DNA from: Pyrus communis
Lineage: Eukaryota > Streptophyta > Magnoliopsida > Rosales > Rosaceae
Assembly: GCF_963583255.1 (NCBI RefSeq)
Contig: NC_084806.1
Location: 21,308,317 to 21,372,316, forward strand
DNA length: 64,000 bases
Reading direction: 5' to 3'
Shown here: in pieces, positions 12,985-24,730 of the stretch
Layout: every line of letters starts with the position of its first letter
Numbering within the stretch: position 1 is the first letter of the stretch
Position numbers and translations under genes: made by a program
Notes under the pieces: model-generated
Seen by the model: only the letters and a program-made list of their open reading frames with translations
Told to the model about the DNA's origin: nothing
Databases searched by the model: none

Positions 12985-14177
12985 TAAGCATAGATTCACA
13001 CAAAACATAAGTAAACACACAAAAAGCACTTAAACATACTAAACATGGCAGAATGTAATTAACAAAGAGAAGAGTTTAGGGACGCAAATCTGGTTATGGA
13101 GTGTAAATTCCCTCTTCTCCTTGGTGATTGCATTGAGGCTTTGATCTTTATGATTCCACAGGCTTATTCTTGAACTGGTTTCCGCCCATCATTGATTTTC
13201 CTTTGTGCTACTCTTGAACTGGGCAGCAGGATTCTTTTGGGTCTCCCCCGAAGGTCTGAGCTAGGTCTGAGCTTCCTCCTTTTATCTATTTCTTTGTTCA
13301 ATCTTTCCAATTCGTATTGAAGAGGGTTAGAGGATAGCTCAGCATATGCAGTTGTTGCTTGTCTCCACATGCTTCAATGTATCATTTTCACTTGCCTTAC
13401 TTGCTCCGTTGAAGATGACTACTCGAGAGCAACGCTAGGTAAGCAATCAGGAATAGATTCCAGGCAGTTGGCTCCAGATCGGAAGACTGACTCCAAGTGC
13501 CGGCTGATTGCTTCTTTTACTTTGCCATGCGAGTAAGAACAAGGACAAAGAAAAAGACAGGGAAAGAGCATGATATGAGATACTTTTGCTTTTGACCTTG
13601 ATGATATGAGATACCTTTGCTTTTGAAGAAGCGGTGAATGAATCAGCACACTTCAATCCGCCGTTTCCTCCTGGGTCATATGTACTCCAGGCATCTGGTA
13701 TCATCTTTGGGGAAGAAAGAATTGAATATTTCGAAAGGCTTTGCTGGGAGTGCGCCCTCAGAGGTGAGGGAGAGTTGGGCATTTTCTTCAGGTTTGCCTT
13801 GCCATAAAAGACGAAGGTCGACATATATAGAGATAATATCAAGTGGTGGTACTGTTCGTTTACCCTTGTCGACAAATGTCTCTTCGATATCAGAACGACG
13901 CCTCTTCGATTTCTGAGCAGGCGCCCCTTCGATTTCTGAACGACGCCCCTTTGCTTTCTGAACGACACGTAGTAGTGCGGATGCAGCTCCTTTTGACAAA
14001 GCTGCACGCGTTTTCTGAAAAGCAGAGAAAGCATCGCCGAACTTTGCGCTTGTCGGCTAAAGATGTGTAGTTACGATGATGGCCTCCACGTGTTGTCTGA
14101 AAAGAAGAAATCTTTTGACAAAGTTGAACGCGTCTTCTGAAAAGCCGAGAACGCGTCTTCTGAAAAGCCGAGAACGC

Positions 14178-14758
14178 ATCTCATGAATGGAATGCTACTA
14201 CTTAGATGCGAGAACCAGTGACACCATAAGCTCATATCAATTCGAAACTCCACATTTTGAAACACATAACACTCAAGATAGAAGTCAAAGGGTTGTAACG
14301 GGGCTAGGGTATTGGCTAACAATGAAAGGTGAAGGATAAACAAACATTCTTAAAGCAATAGTGAGCAAAGTATTGAATTAGGCACTTAGAATTCCCTTAA
14401 GAACGCAGAAGTCAACTTTGAACACCCAAGGGAAAGTCACACAAAACTTAGGGCCATATTCAACTTTTTGGACCCTTTTTCAACCATCAACGCTCGTTCG
14501 TTCATTCTTACTTATTTTCACTCCTTTTTTTTTTTTCTTTTCTTCTTCTTTTTCTTTTGAATCTCAAAACATACATATAAACGTAAGAACAAACTTTTAC
14601 TCCCCCACACTCATTTTCTTGCATAATGTAACTCAAAAGGAATTCATTTAAGTCATGCTCACTATACTTTAAGAACAAGGGTATAGGAAAGTCCTACTCT
14701 AGGCTAGGTAAGGGGTGATGTGGGTTAACAAAGAATAAAGGCTAAACGAGGCTCAACG
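14178..14758 (-). repeat. Tandem second copy of internal sequence 11,686-12,266
   Basis: From ATCTCATGAATGG onward this repeats element I internal sequence 2,492 bp downstream of the first copy. Just before it (14,120-14,177) a 27-bp unit (CGCGTCTTCTGAAAAGCCGAGAA) occurs twice; the sister copy at 23,300 has it once. It ends at 14,758, fused to gag of element J. Confidence 0.8.
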
Positions 14759-15554
14759 TGAACTCTCCAACTTAACTATTGAAAACTCGAAGGAAGATTT
14801 TGAAATCCATAATGCTATCACTTTGGGAAGTGCTATGGAGGTTGGAGCTGACCTAAAAATGTCCAAACATAGCCTAGAAGTGGATGAGGAGCTGCTAATT
14901 GAGGAGGAGGAAGAAGACATGCACACGGCAAGGGTAGAACAACCCTTGCCGCAGCCCCCTATGTCCTCTAAATCACCCACCACAAGTAAGGACGTCCCAA
15001 TTCCATGTGATTCTGATGTTATTCCACCCAATGTCCCTTTTCCTAGCAGGTTTTTGATTCCCAACCAAGAAGAGAGTAAAAAGGACATCGTGGAAGCCTT
15101 CCCAAAGGTGCAAAATGCTATTCCAATTCTTGGTGCAACACAGCAAGTTTTACATGGTGTTGAATTCTTCAAAGGACTTTGTACACCAAGACGAATGATT
15201 CAAGAGAAGGTAGTGGCTGGAGAAGATGTAGAAGGCATCAAAGAGGACATATTTGAAACCACAAAACCCAAAGAAGTTGAATTTGATGACATTGGACAAG
15301 TCATAACCATCACATGCAATCTGGCCAAGTCCAATATCCCTGAAACTTTCAAAGGAGTGGTGTTTGTCATTGAGTTCTTGTCGGACAAAACAAGTAAGTC
15401 ATCTTCTTCAAATTCCATTACATTTTATACTAACTTGCTGATTTTGATGAATCAGGCACCTACACTAGAATTCAAACCAATGCCGGTTCACTTCAAGTAT
15501 CACCTTCCATTCAAGGATCAATTCCATGCCGTGGGTACTACTAGTGAAGCTTAA
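14758..15554 (+). pseudogene. Athila-type gag/pol-linker remnant (element J)
   Basis: Open frame of about 265 codons with no start: it enters from the junction as ELSNLTIENSKEDFEIHNAI and there is no in-frame ATG in the early part. It holds an acidic stretch (EELLIEEEEEDMHTARVEQPLPQ), then VPFPSRFLIPNQEESKKDIV and GVEFFKGLCTPRR, which resemble the Athila gag-protease boundary. It then jumps to PTLEFKPMPVHFKYH, resembling the conserved segment just before Athila reverse transcriptase. No protease or RT motif lies between, so the frame is an internally deleted gag-pol. The intron-like segment 15,394-15,455 is present (GTAAG, TACTAAC at 15,428, CAG). The frame ends in TSEA and stop. Probably not a functional protein by itself. 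Confidence 0.75.
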
Positions 15555-15599
15555 CACAGCGTATTCGTCCGGCTGGAAGACGTTAAAGCAAGCGCTTCT

Positions 15600-15613
15600 T
15601 GGGAGGCAACCCA
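15600..15613 (+). other. TGGG-AGGCAA-CCCA hairpin block
   Basis: Short conserved hairpin after gag, within GCGCTTCTTGGGAGGCAACC. The same block occurs at 5,127-5,140 (minus) and 55,027-55,040. Similar sequence is common downstream of coding regions in plant Athila-like elements; its role is unknown to me. Confidence 0.6.
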
Positions 15614-15745
15614 TGCATTCAACAAGGAGAAGATGGAACTTCCACTCCAAACCCAGATTTGCGTTTCTAAACCCTTCTCCTTGCTGTTTATTTTATCATG
15701 CTTAGTTGTTTATTATTTGTTTGCTTTTATGTGAGTCTTTGTGTG

Positions 15746-15792
15746 AAACATTGAGGACAATGTTTGATTTAAGTGTGGGGGGGGGGGGGGGG
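15746..15792 (+). other. Conserved hairpin followed by a second PPT-like G-run (element J)
   Basis: AAACATTG-AGGA-CAATGTTT (15,746-15,765), then GATTTAAGTGT and 16 consecutive G (15,777-15,792). It resembles the real PPT (AAGTGTGGGGG) but lies 1.7 kb upstream of it. Confidence 0.75.
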
Positions 15793-17516
15793 TAAACAAG
15801 TGTTTTTATGAAAAATTCGTGGGATTCTATCACCTATCACTTCTAATGTTGTTTCTCACTGTTTTTAAGTGTTTTTAGTGCATTTTAAGCTGTTTTGGTG
15901 TGTGTTGAAGTAAAAATCCGAAAATTTGAAAAAAATTTGAAAAAAGTGTTTTGAAAAAGCCAAAAAGAGTTGTTTTTGTGTGTTTGTTTGTGTCTTAGGG
16001 TACCTTCCAACACAATGATGAGGATTTGGTTTTTAATGCATGACTGTTAAAGAGAGTTACAACAATGATGGACGTGTGATTTGCTCTTTGGTTTATGCTT
16101 GGTTGTAGTTATAGTTTACGAATTCACATGTAATCACAAAGGATAAAATCAGTTTTTGTAACATGCTTGAAGGAAGGAACTCAAACAAACGCTACATCCC
16201 TGAGAGACTTGAGCCTAAACGTTTATTTGGAGAGTTATTAATCTGTGCATTCTTGTTTTCTAAAAGTCGTTGCATGATCTCATTATTCTTTGCTTGGTTG
16301 CTACTTAGAATGCGTTTCATCACTATAGTTCCAAATACTAGAACTCATACCCGTTTTATTCAAAGCATGAAATTGATTAGCATAACAAATAACAAGATGA
16401 AGTTGTGTAGTAGTCACCACCATAGCCAAACAGCCGAATCCACCCTTGTCACTTGTATTGTAGGCTTAAACCCCTTTGAGCCTTATATAGCCTATTTTCT
16501 TGTTAACCACATCATCCTTACCTAGCCTAGAATAGGACTTTCCATACCTTTGTTCTTAAAGTATAGTGGAGCATAACTTAGAAGGAATTCCTTTTGAGTG
16601 ACAATTGTGCAGAAAACGAGTGTGGGGGAAGGGATTTTGTGAGTGTGTGTGTGCCAAAGTCTTAAAAGGGGCACAAGAAAAAGAAAGAAAAAAAAAAAAA
16701 AAAAAAAAAACGAAAAAAAAAAAAAAAAAATTTGTGAAAAAGAAGAAAAAGAAGAAGAAAAGGAAGAAAATGAATGAAAATAAGTGAGAATGAACTCACA
16801 AGTGAGATTGTTGAAGAAAGGGTCCAAAAAGTTTGAATATGGCCCTAAGTTTTGTGTGACTTCCCCTTGGGTATTCAAAGTTGACTTCTGCATTCTAAAG
16901 GGAATTCTAAGTGCCTAATTCATTATTTTGCTCACTATTGCTTTAAGAATGTTTGTTTCCTCTACCTTTCCTTGTTAACCAATACCTTAGCCCCGTATCA
17001 ACCCTTAAACTTCTATCTTGATTGTTATGTATTTCAATATGTGGAGTTTAGAAATGGGTTTGAGCATATGGTATCCCTGGTTCTCGCGTCTAAGTAGTGG
17101 CATTCCATTCATGAGATCATATATATACATATTAATAATTCCAGAAAATGCTTTCCTTGTTATAACATATGTGAGTGTTCGATTACATGTTTACATCAAT
17201 CTTCTCACATGTACCTAGTGTAGGGAGTGTAGTTAGAAAATCTGTGTGAAAATTGAGAGTACACCTAGTAAGGAATTGAGGGAATTCTCTAAGGCATGTT
17301 ACTACATTCAAAATGTTGTTTTAATTGATTAAATGCGAGCTAGTGAATGGTGACTATGATTAAGTATGCTAAAGGGTAAGGATTGCTTAAATCTATGTGA
17401 GTAGTGATCTTTAACATGTTATGTTTCATTGGAAATCCCTGAGGCAATGTTGGAAGGTTTAGAGTTATGTTTTGTTTCTTTTGTTTATTTGTTTTGCTCG
17501 AGGACTAGCAAAAGAT
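15793..17516 (+). other. Non-coding 3' internal region of J
   Basis: AT-rich and collinear with the equivalent region of A, D, E and H. It contains a poly-A tract of over 40 bp (16,688-16,730) at the position where other copies carry shorter A-tracts. The short lysine-rich frame over the tract is a low-complexity artefact. I see no gene. Confidence 0.7.
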
Positions 17517-17527
17517 AAGTGTGGGGG
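17517..17527 (+). other. Polypurine tract of J
   Basis: AAGTGTGGGGG followed by AATT and the LTR start TGATAGGAGC; preceded by the conserved CTCGAGGACTAGCAAAAG block. Confidence 0.8.
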
Positions 17528-17531
17528 AATT

Positions 17532-19581
17532 TGATAGGAGCATATTTAGGCGACTTAACTAGCTTATTCTTGTGCATTTGTGCTATTATTTCTTAGTTAA
17601 TGTCGTATTACAACTCAATTTCGTGTGTTTGTAGGTCCTATGGGTTAAAGTATCAAGAAAGTGCATTTTGGAGCTATTTTGGACACTAGTTGGTGAGCTT
17701 GCATGTGGGCTAACATGGATGGACGAATTTGGACTTCAAGAAGTTGGAAATGTGATAAGAAGAGGAAGGAACTAAGCTAAGGACAAAGTGGATAAGGAAA
17801 GTGCAAGAAAAGAGGAAACATTATCCAAAACATTATCCAACCTTATCCAACCTTATCCAACATTATCCAATTATCCAAAACATTATCCAAACCTTATCTC
17901 ATCTTATCCTATCCAAACCTTATCATGTCTTACTCCTAATTACATGGGGACTTAAATGGATCATTCTAGAACCTATTTCTAGAAGCATCCTAGTCTAGAA
18001 GGCCCAAATCTGCCACAAAACCTATTCTTTCTAGAAACCCTAGAAAAGTGGCGCCCAAACCTTTCTAGAAGGCTTTACCTTGCCTTGCAAGCCAAGCTAC
18101 CCTCTCCCCTAAATCAGCCGCACCTTCCTAGGCCTAATCCCTTTGGGATTCTGAATTCTAGGGCCCTAATCCACCAAACCTGTTAAGTAAACCCTAATCT
18201 AATAAACCCTAGGACTATATAAACATATTTTCAGCCACAAATTCATACCACCCCCTTATGCTATTCAGAAACCCTTGTGCCGCACCTCCATTCTCCATTC
18301 TACACATCCACACATCTCCCTACACATCCATACACCTCTGCCGCACCTTCCCCACCATAATCAACCATCCTCCATCCCTCTAAACAAGGAAACACCATCC
18401 AAAACCACCAATTCCATCACCCAAACTTTGTGCCGCAGCAAGGAGGAGGAAGAGGAGCCAATCTGTGCATCGAATCCATCTTGGAATTGCTGAGCATTTA
18501 GGTGTATTCTTTCTTATGATTTCAATGTTTAAATTCAATACTTTTTGTTGTGCAAGCATGAGGAACTAATCCCCCCTTTGGCTAGGGGGGAATTTCGAAA
18601 CCATGGTTATATTTGCATGATGATTTGATTACTTTTAGTTGTGATTTCATGAATGATAAATTCAATTTGCTTATCTGTTTTAATTAAAACTTGCTTATGT
18701 ATATGACTTGAGAGTGCACGCTTAATTTGCATGCATAAACATGATGCTAGGGTATGAGGGAACTTCACCTAATCGTTGGGAACTTATATTCATGAGTAGT
18801 TAAGATTGTTGGTCACAATTATGATAAGTGAATTCTTGGCATAAGTATCATGCGCTTTCATAGTTACGAATGCCTCGTCAACACCTATGATTTCCATAGA
18901 ACCTAATGATCTTTGATTGTCTTTCTATCATGCGCTTTCATATAGAAAACTTTTAAGGAATAATTTGATTGCAATGCGCTAATTCCATTCAATTCAATGA
19001 CCTAAGGGAAATCTGAGAGTTAATTTAAGCGTACCTAATTAACTTGGGGTGTTGAGGTTCATAAATTCATCGAATAAGCAACTGGAGATTAGTTTGTATG
19101 CAAGTATGCCATGTGTGGAGAAAAACCTCCTAGCCATCTCACCAACCATTTAATTTCACCAATTTCGTCAGAATCTGCCTAGTTTACATATTTGTTTTGT
19201 TTGTTTGATTTTCGTCAAAAACCAAATCCCCAATTGTCTTAGAGTGTCTAATTGGTCCAAATATGTTTTAGATTGTGTTTTTAAGAGTTTTGAGTCAAGT
19301 TATAACCAATTTTCGTCCAAAATTGTGTTTAGGCTCAAAACTGCCCAGATTGTGTTTTTAAGGCAGTTTTGAGTGTTTTTAGCCTATTTTGAGTTTTGTG
19401 AACGTGTTTGAGTCTTTTTAAGTGAGTTTAAGTGTTTTAAAGATTAAGTTTATTTATTTGAGTCAGTTTAGAGTGTTTAGCAAGCCCTCCTAATCCCCGG
19501 TGTAAGAACGATCCCTACTTATTTATATGCTACAATTGTCAAAAGAGGGTTAATTTGTGTGTTAAGCTAATTTTCGCATCA
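17532..19581 (+). repeat. 3' LTR of element J (2,050 bp)
   Basis: TGATAGGAGC...TTTTCGCATCA. The sequence is clearly diverged from the other LTRs while sharing their block order. U3 carries TTATCCAA/CCTTATCC repeats (17,818-17,925) in place of the minisatellite. Core promoter: TATATAAA at 18,216-18,223. U5 still carries TAATCCCCGG. Confidence 0.88.
18216..18223 (+). promoter_or_regulatory. TATA box in LTR of J
   Basis: TATATAAA in context GGACTATATAAACATATTTT, at the position matching the TATAAATA of the other LTRs, upstream of the likely R region. Confidence 0.6.
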
Positions 19582-20439
19582 GAGTGGTTGGAGTGGCTGC
19601 AACGGAGGAGAAAAGTGTTTTGGTGGCTGCAATGAGGGTGTGGAGAGGTTTTGACGAATTTCTGGAATATGGAAGAGTGTATGAGAATGAATGCAATGGA
19701 TGCTTATTTATAGGTGAAATGGGGGGAACATGACAGCTAGGAGGGAATGTGGCTGCATGTTTAAGGGGACAATCTGAAAATGCATGTGAAAGCATGTGTT
19801 GGCTGCAATGATGAAATGGATGGGAGTGCATGTGGCTTAATTAATTAAAGGGAGTGCATGTGCAATGTTTTAAAGGATGGAATGCATGTGAATATGATGG
19901 AAATCTGATTTATTTGAAGATGCATGTGCAATGAAGTGGAATGACAGCTAGGTTATGATGATGAATGCATGTGGCTGATTTAATTGAATAGGAAAGCATG
20001 TGGATTTAATGGTTTAAAGGGTGAATGCATGTGGATGCATGTGTTGATGAATGGGATTGTGGAGTGGCTGGAATGATGAAAGAATAAAGGGTGCATGTGG
20101 GTTAATTAATTAAAGGGAGTGCATGTGCAATGTTGTTGTTGGTGCAATGATGGAGGAACAAGTGCATGTGGCTGAAATGTGGAAGGTGTGTGGCTACTTC
20201 AAGTAGGAATCCTTGTGACATCAACTCTTCAATTTCGTCCATTCCTTTTGCTCCAAGTATAAGTTATCCCTTCCAAGTCCGATTTTGCTCCAAAATGCTC
20301 CAAAATGCATCTTTTTGCTTCCTTAGCCACATGAACCTAAAAACACACGAAAATGGCTTAAACGCCAAAAACAACTATGAATTAACAATATAAATGCACG
20401 AAAACAAGCTAAGTAAGTCGCCTAAATATGCTCCTATCA
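19582..20439 (-). repeat. Minus LTR (I'), left part lost at the J insertion
   Basis: Matches 10,403-11,250 and ends GCTCCTATCA. It includes a 10-bp duplication (CCAAAATGCT) near 20,290 that the sister copy lacks. U3 is of the CATGCA-rich type. Confidence 0.85.
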
Positions 20440-23400
20440 AATTCCCCCACACTTAGCTTTTGCTAGTCCTCGAGCAAAACAAAACAAAAGAAACCAAAAA
20501 CAAAACAAAACGAACAAAACACAACCTACACCTTCCAACAATCGTCTCAGGGATTTCCAATGCACATGACATGTTAAAAATCATTATTCCCACAGATTTT
20601 GGTTATCTTTACACTTAAGTACATACTTAATCATAGTCACCACATACTAATTCACAATTAAGCATTTAAAACTATATTTTGAATGTAGTAACATGCCTTA
20701 GAGAATTTGCTCAATTTCTTACAAGATATGCACTCAATTTTCACTCAGATTTTCTGACTACACACCCTAAACTAGTTATATGTGAGAAGATTGATGTAAA
20801 CATAAAAACGAACACTCACATATATGTATTTCAAAGGAAGCAATTTCTGGAGTTAATAAGCATGTTTAGATATGATCTCATGAATGGAATGCTACTACTT
20901 AGATGCGAGAACCAGTGACACCATAAGCTCATATCAATTCGAAACTCCACATTTTGAAACACATAACACTCAAGATAGAAGTCAAAGGGTTGTAACGGGG
21001 CTAGGGTATTGGCTAACAATGAAAGGTGAAGGATAAACAAACATTCTTAAAGCAATAGTGAGCAAAGTATTGAATTAGGCACTTAGAATTCCCTTAAGAA
21101 CGCAGAAGTCAACTTTGAACACCCAAGGGAAAGTCACACAAAACTTAGGGCCATATTCAACTTTTTGGACCCTTTTTCAACCATCAACGCTCGTTCGTTC
21201 ATTCTTACTTATTTTCACTCCTTTTTTTTTTCTTTTCTTCTTCTTTTTCTTTTGAATCTCAAAACATACATATAAACGTAAGAACAAACTTTTACTCCCC
21301 CACACTCATTTTCTTGCATAATGTAACTCAAAAGGAATTCATTTAAGTCATGCTCACTATACTTTAAGAACAAGGGTATAGGAAAGTCCTACTCTAGGCT
21401 AGGTAAGGGGTGATGTGGGTTAACAAAGAATAAAGGCTAAACGAGGCTCAACGGGGTTAAAACTTACAACAAATATGAAATATGGGAAGTAAGGCTATTT
21501 GGTTATGGTGGCAACTACACAACTTCATCTTGATATATGTTATGCAATTCAATGTCATGCTTTGAATGAAACGGATATAAGTTCTAGCATTTAGTTCTAT
21601 CATGATACAATTGCATTCTAAGTAGCAACCAAGCAAGGAATAATGAGATCATGCAACAACTTTAGAAAACAAAGAATCACAGAAAATAACTCTCCAAAGA
21701 AGGTAATGGCTCGAGTCTCACAGGGTTGTAGCGTATGTTTGAGTTCCTTCCTTCAAGCATGTTACAAAAACGAATTTTTCTTTTATGATTGCATGTGAAG
21801 TCATACATTATAACCATAACCAAGCATATACCAAGAGTAAATCAAACTTTCATCCATGTTTATAACTCTCTTTAACAGTCATGCAATTACAAACCAAATC
21901 CTTATCATTGTGTTGGAAGGTACCCTAAGACACAAACACACAAAAACGACTCAAAACACTCTTTTTAGGCTTTTTAAAACATGTTTTTCAAATTTTTATG
22001 TGATTTTCGGAGTTATAAAAACAAAACATGCTAAAACACTCTAAAACAACTTAAAAACACCTTAAAACAGCAAGGAACAACATTTGAAGTCATGGGTGAT
22101 AAAATCCCACGAATTTGCATTAACAACATTAGTTACCCCACCACACTTAAATCAAACATTGTCCTCAATGTTTTAAGCATAGATTCACACAAAACATAAG
22201 TAAACACACAAAAAGCACTTAAACATACTAAACATGGCAGAATGTAATTAACAAAGAGAAGAGTTTAGGGACGCAAATCTGGTTATGGAGTGTAAATTCC
22301 CTCTTCTCCTTGGTGATTGCATTGAGGCTTTGATCTTTATGATTCCACAGGCTTATTCTTGAACTGGTTTCCGCCCATCATTGATTTTCCTTTGTGCTAC
22401 TCTTGAACTGGGCAGCAGGATTCTTTTGGGTCTCCCCCGAAGGTCTGAGCTAGGTCTGAGCTTCCTCCTTTTATCTATTTCTTTGTTCAATCTTTCCAAT
22501 TCGTATTGAAGAGGGTTAGAGGATAGCTCAGCATATGCAGTTGTTGCTTGTCTCCACATGCTTCAATGTATCATTTTCACTTGCCTTACTTGCTCCGTTG
22601 AAGATGACTACTCGAGAGCAACGCTAGGTAAGCAATCAGGAATAGATTCCAGGCAGTTGGCTCCAGATCGGAAGACTGACTCCAAGTGCCGGCTGATTGC
22701 TTCTTTTACTTTGCCATGCGAGTAAGAACAAGGACAAAGAAAAAGACAGGGAAAGAGCATGATATGAGATACTTTTGCTTTTGACCTTGATGATATGAGA
22801 TACCTTTGCTTTTGAAGAAGCGGTGAATGAATCAGCACACTTCAATCCGCCGTTTCCTCCTGGGTCATATGTACTCCAGGCATCTGGTATCATCTTTGGG
22901 GAAGAAAGAATTGAATATTTCGAAAGGCTTTGCTGGGAGTGCGCCCTCAGAGGTGAGGGAGAGTTGGGCATTTTCTTCAGGTTTGCCTTGCCATAAAAGA
23001 CGAAGGTCGACATATATAGAGATAATATCAAGTGGTGGTACTGTTCGTTTACCCTTGTCGACAAATGTCTCTTCGATATCAGAACGACGCCTCTTCGATT
23101 TCTGAGCAGGCGCCCCTTCGATTTCTGAACGACGCCCCTTTGCTTTCTGAACGACACGTAGTAGTGCGGATGCGGCTCCTTTTGACAAAGCTGCACGCGT
23201 TTTCTGAAAAGCAGAGAAAGCATCGCCGAACTTTGCGCTTGTCGGCTAAAGATGTGTAGTTACGATGATGGCCTCCACGTGTTGTCTGAAAAGAAGAAAT
23301 CTTTTGACAAAGTTGAACGCGTCTTCTGAAAAGCCGAGAACGCATCTCATGAATGGAATGCTACTACTTAGATGCGAGAACCAGTGACACCATAAGCTCA

Positions 23401-24127
23401 TATCAATTCGAAACTCCACATTTTGAAACACATAACACTCAAGATAGAAGTCAAAGGGTTGTAACGGGGCTAGGGTATTGGCTAACAATGAAAGGTGAAG
23501 GATAAACAAACATTCTTAAAGCAATAGTGAGCAAAGTATTGAATTAGGCACTTAGAATTCCCTTAAGAACGCAGAAGTCAACTTTGAACACCCAAAGGAA
23601 AGTCACACAAAACTTAGGGCCATATTCAACTTTTTGGACCCTTTTTCAACCATCAACGCTCGTTCGTTCATTCTTACTTATTTTCACTCCTTTTTTTTTT
23701 TCTTTTCTTCTTCTTTTTCTTTTGAATCTCAAAACATACATATAAACGTAAGAACAAACTTTTACTCCCCCACACTCATTTTCTTGCATAATGTAACTCA
23801 AAAGGAATTCATTTAAGTCATGCTCACTATACTTTAAGAACAAGGGTATAGGAAAGTCCTACTCTAGGCTAGGTAAGGGGTGATGTGGGTTAACAAAGAA
23901 TAAAGGCTAAACGAGGCTCAACGGGGTTAAAACTTACAACAAATATGAAATATGGGAAGTAAGGCTATTTGGTTATGGTGGCAACTACACAACTTCATCT
24001 TGATATATGTTATGCAATTCAATGTCATGCTTTGAATGAAACGGATATAAGTTCTAGCATTTAGTTCTATCATGATACAATTGCATTCTAAGTAGCAACC
24101 AAGCAAGGAATAATGAGATCATGCAAC
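20440..24127 (-). mobile_element. Internal region of I' (second copy of element I)
   Basis: Near-identical to 11,251-14,758 (offset 9,189), including the internal tandem duplication whose second copy starts near 23,343. Only isolated changes are visible, for example CTTTTGACAAAG context G/A near 23,173 and the single instead of double 27-bp unit. It contains the hairpin at 22,154-22,173. No intact gene. It is interrupted at 24,127 by LTR G; the preceding GCAAC is the likely target duplication. Confidence 0.8.
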
Positions 24128-24730
24128 TGATGCGTGATTTATACGCACACAAATTAAACCCTCTTTTCGTCAAATTGTAGTAAGTATATAAGTAGGGATC
24201 GTTCTGGACCGGGGATTAGGAGGGATTGTTAATCACTTGGATTTGACTCAAAAACGTAAAAACGTAATAATAAACACTAAACTAGACTCAAAGAATCTAA
24301 AACTAAACTTTAAAACACTAAGACAAACCAAAGACTCAAAATGCTTTTAAAAACACAAACTAAAATGATTTCTAACTAAATTGACATTAAAGTAAAGGGG
24401 GATTTAAGTTTATACGAAATTAAATTAAATGAACAAATTAAAACAGAATGTAAATATGAAATTGATGAAATAGAATGGATGAATGCTAGCTAAGGGGGTC
24501 ATCTCCACATATGTTACACTTGCATAATAAAAAGATTTCCAATTACATTTCAATAAATTATGAATTCTCATCACCCCAAGTTAATTAGGTCCGCTTAAAT
24601 TAACCGTCAAGTTTTCCTTAAGTTAATGAATTGGATGATTGCATACGACAACCCAAAGCATTCCCCACAAGTTCCCTACATGAATTGCATAATAGAGATA
24701 CAAGCAAGAATCATTAAGTTCTTTGAAAAC
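24128..24730 (-). repeat. Left part of the minus 3' LTR of element G
   Basis: Starts TGATGCGTGATTTATACGC (one change from consensus) and follows the LTR in reverse up to CTTTGAAAAC, where plus element H begins. The likely continuation is 41,992-42,689, but the LTR middle is missing between the two. Confidence 0.75.

Larger units (their letters stand above)
11251..14177 (-). mobile_element. Internal region of element I, no intact gene
   Basis: In element orientation from the right: the cargo-promoter-like region (about 13,800-14,177, TTCAGAAATCGAAGG-type repeats), a unique stretch (13,150-13,800), the block containing the AAACATTG hairpin (12,965-12,984), about 1.6 kb of AT-rich non-coding sequence with a T-tract near 12,030, then the PPT. 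The cargo gene, gag, PBS and 5' LTR are absent. Open frames on both strands at 13,160-14,070 overlap each other in the promoter-like region and look fortuitous. Confidence 0.8.
14758..19581 (+). mobile_element. Element J, 5'-truncated plus-strand element of a divergent subfamily
   Basis: Order: truncated gag (14,758-15,554), hairpin block TGGGAGGCAACCCA (15,600-15,613), hairpin plus G-run (15,746-15,792), non-coding 3' internal region with a long A-tract (16,688-16,730), PPT (17,517-17,527), 3' LTR (17,532-19,581). The 5' LTR, PBS and gag start are missing. J has no antisense cargo cassette; CCCATGCATTCAACAAGGAG at 15,611-15,630 is the empty site. The right flank GAGTG (19,582-19,586) lies inside a minus LTR, so J inserted into I'. 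Confidence 0.85.

Noticed and set aside
13447..14070. Overlapping frames of 75-195 aa on both strands in element I (and the copy near 22,636-23,259)
   Set aside because: Same region as the cassette upstream part; low-bias GC-richer sequence gives open frames by chance on both strands.
16605..16787. Lysine-rich frame over the A-tract of J
   Set aside because: Translation of a simple A/G tract; length varies freely among copies.
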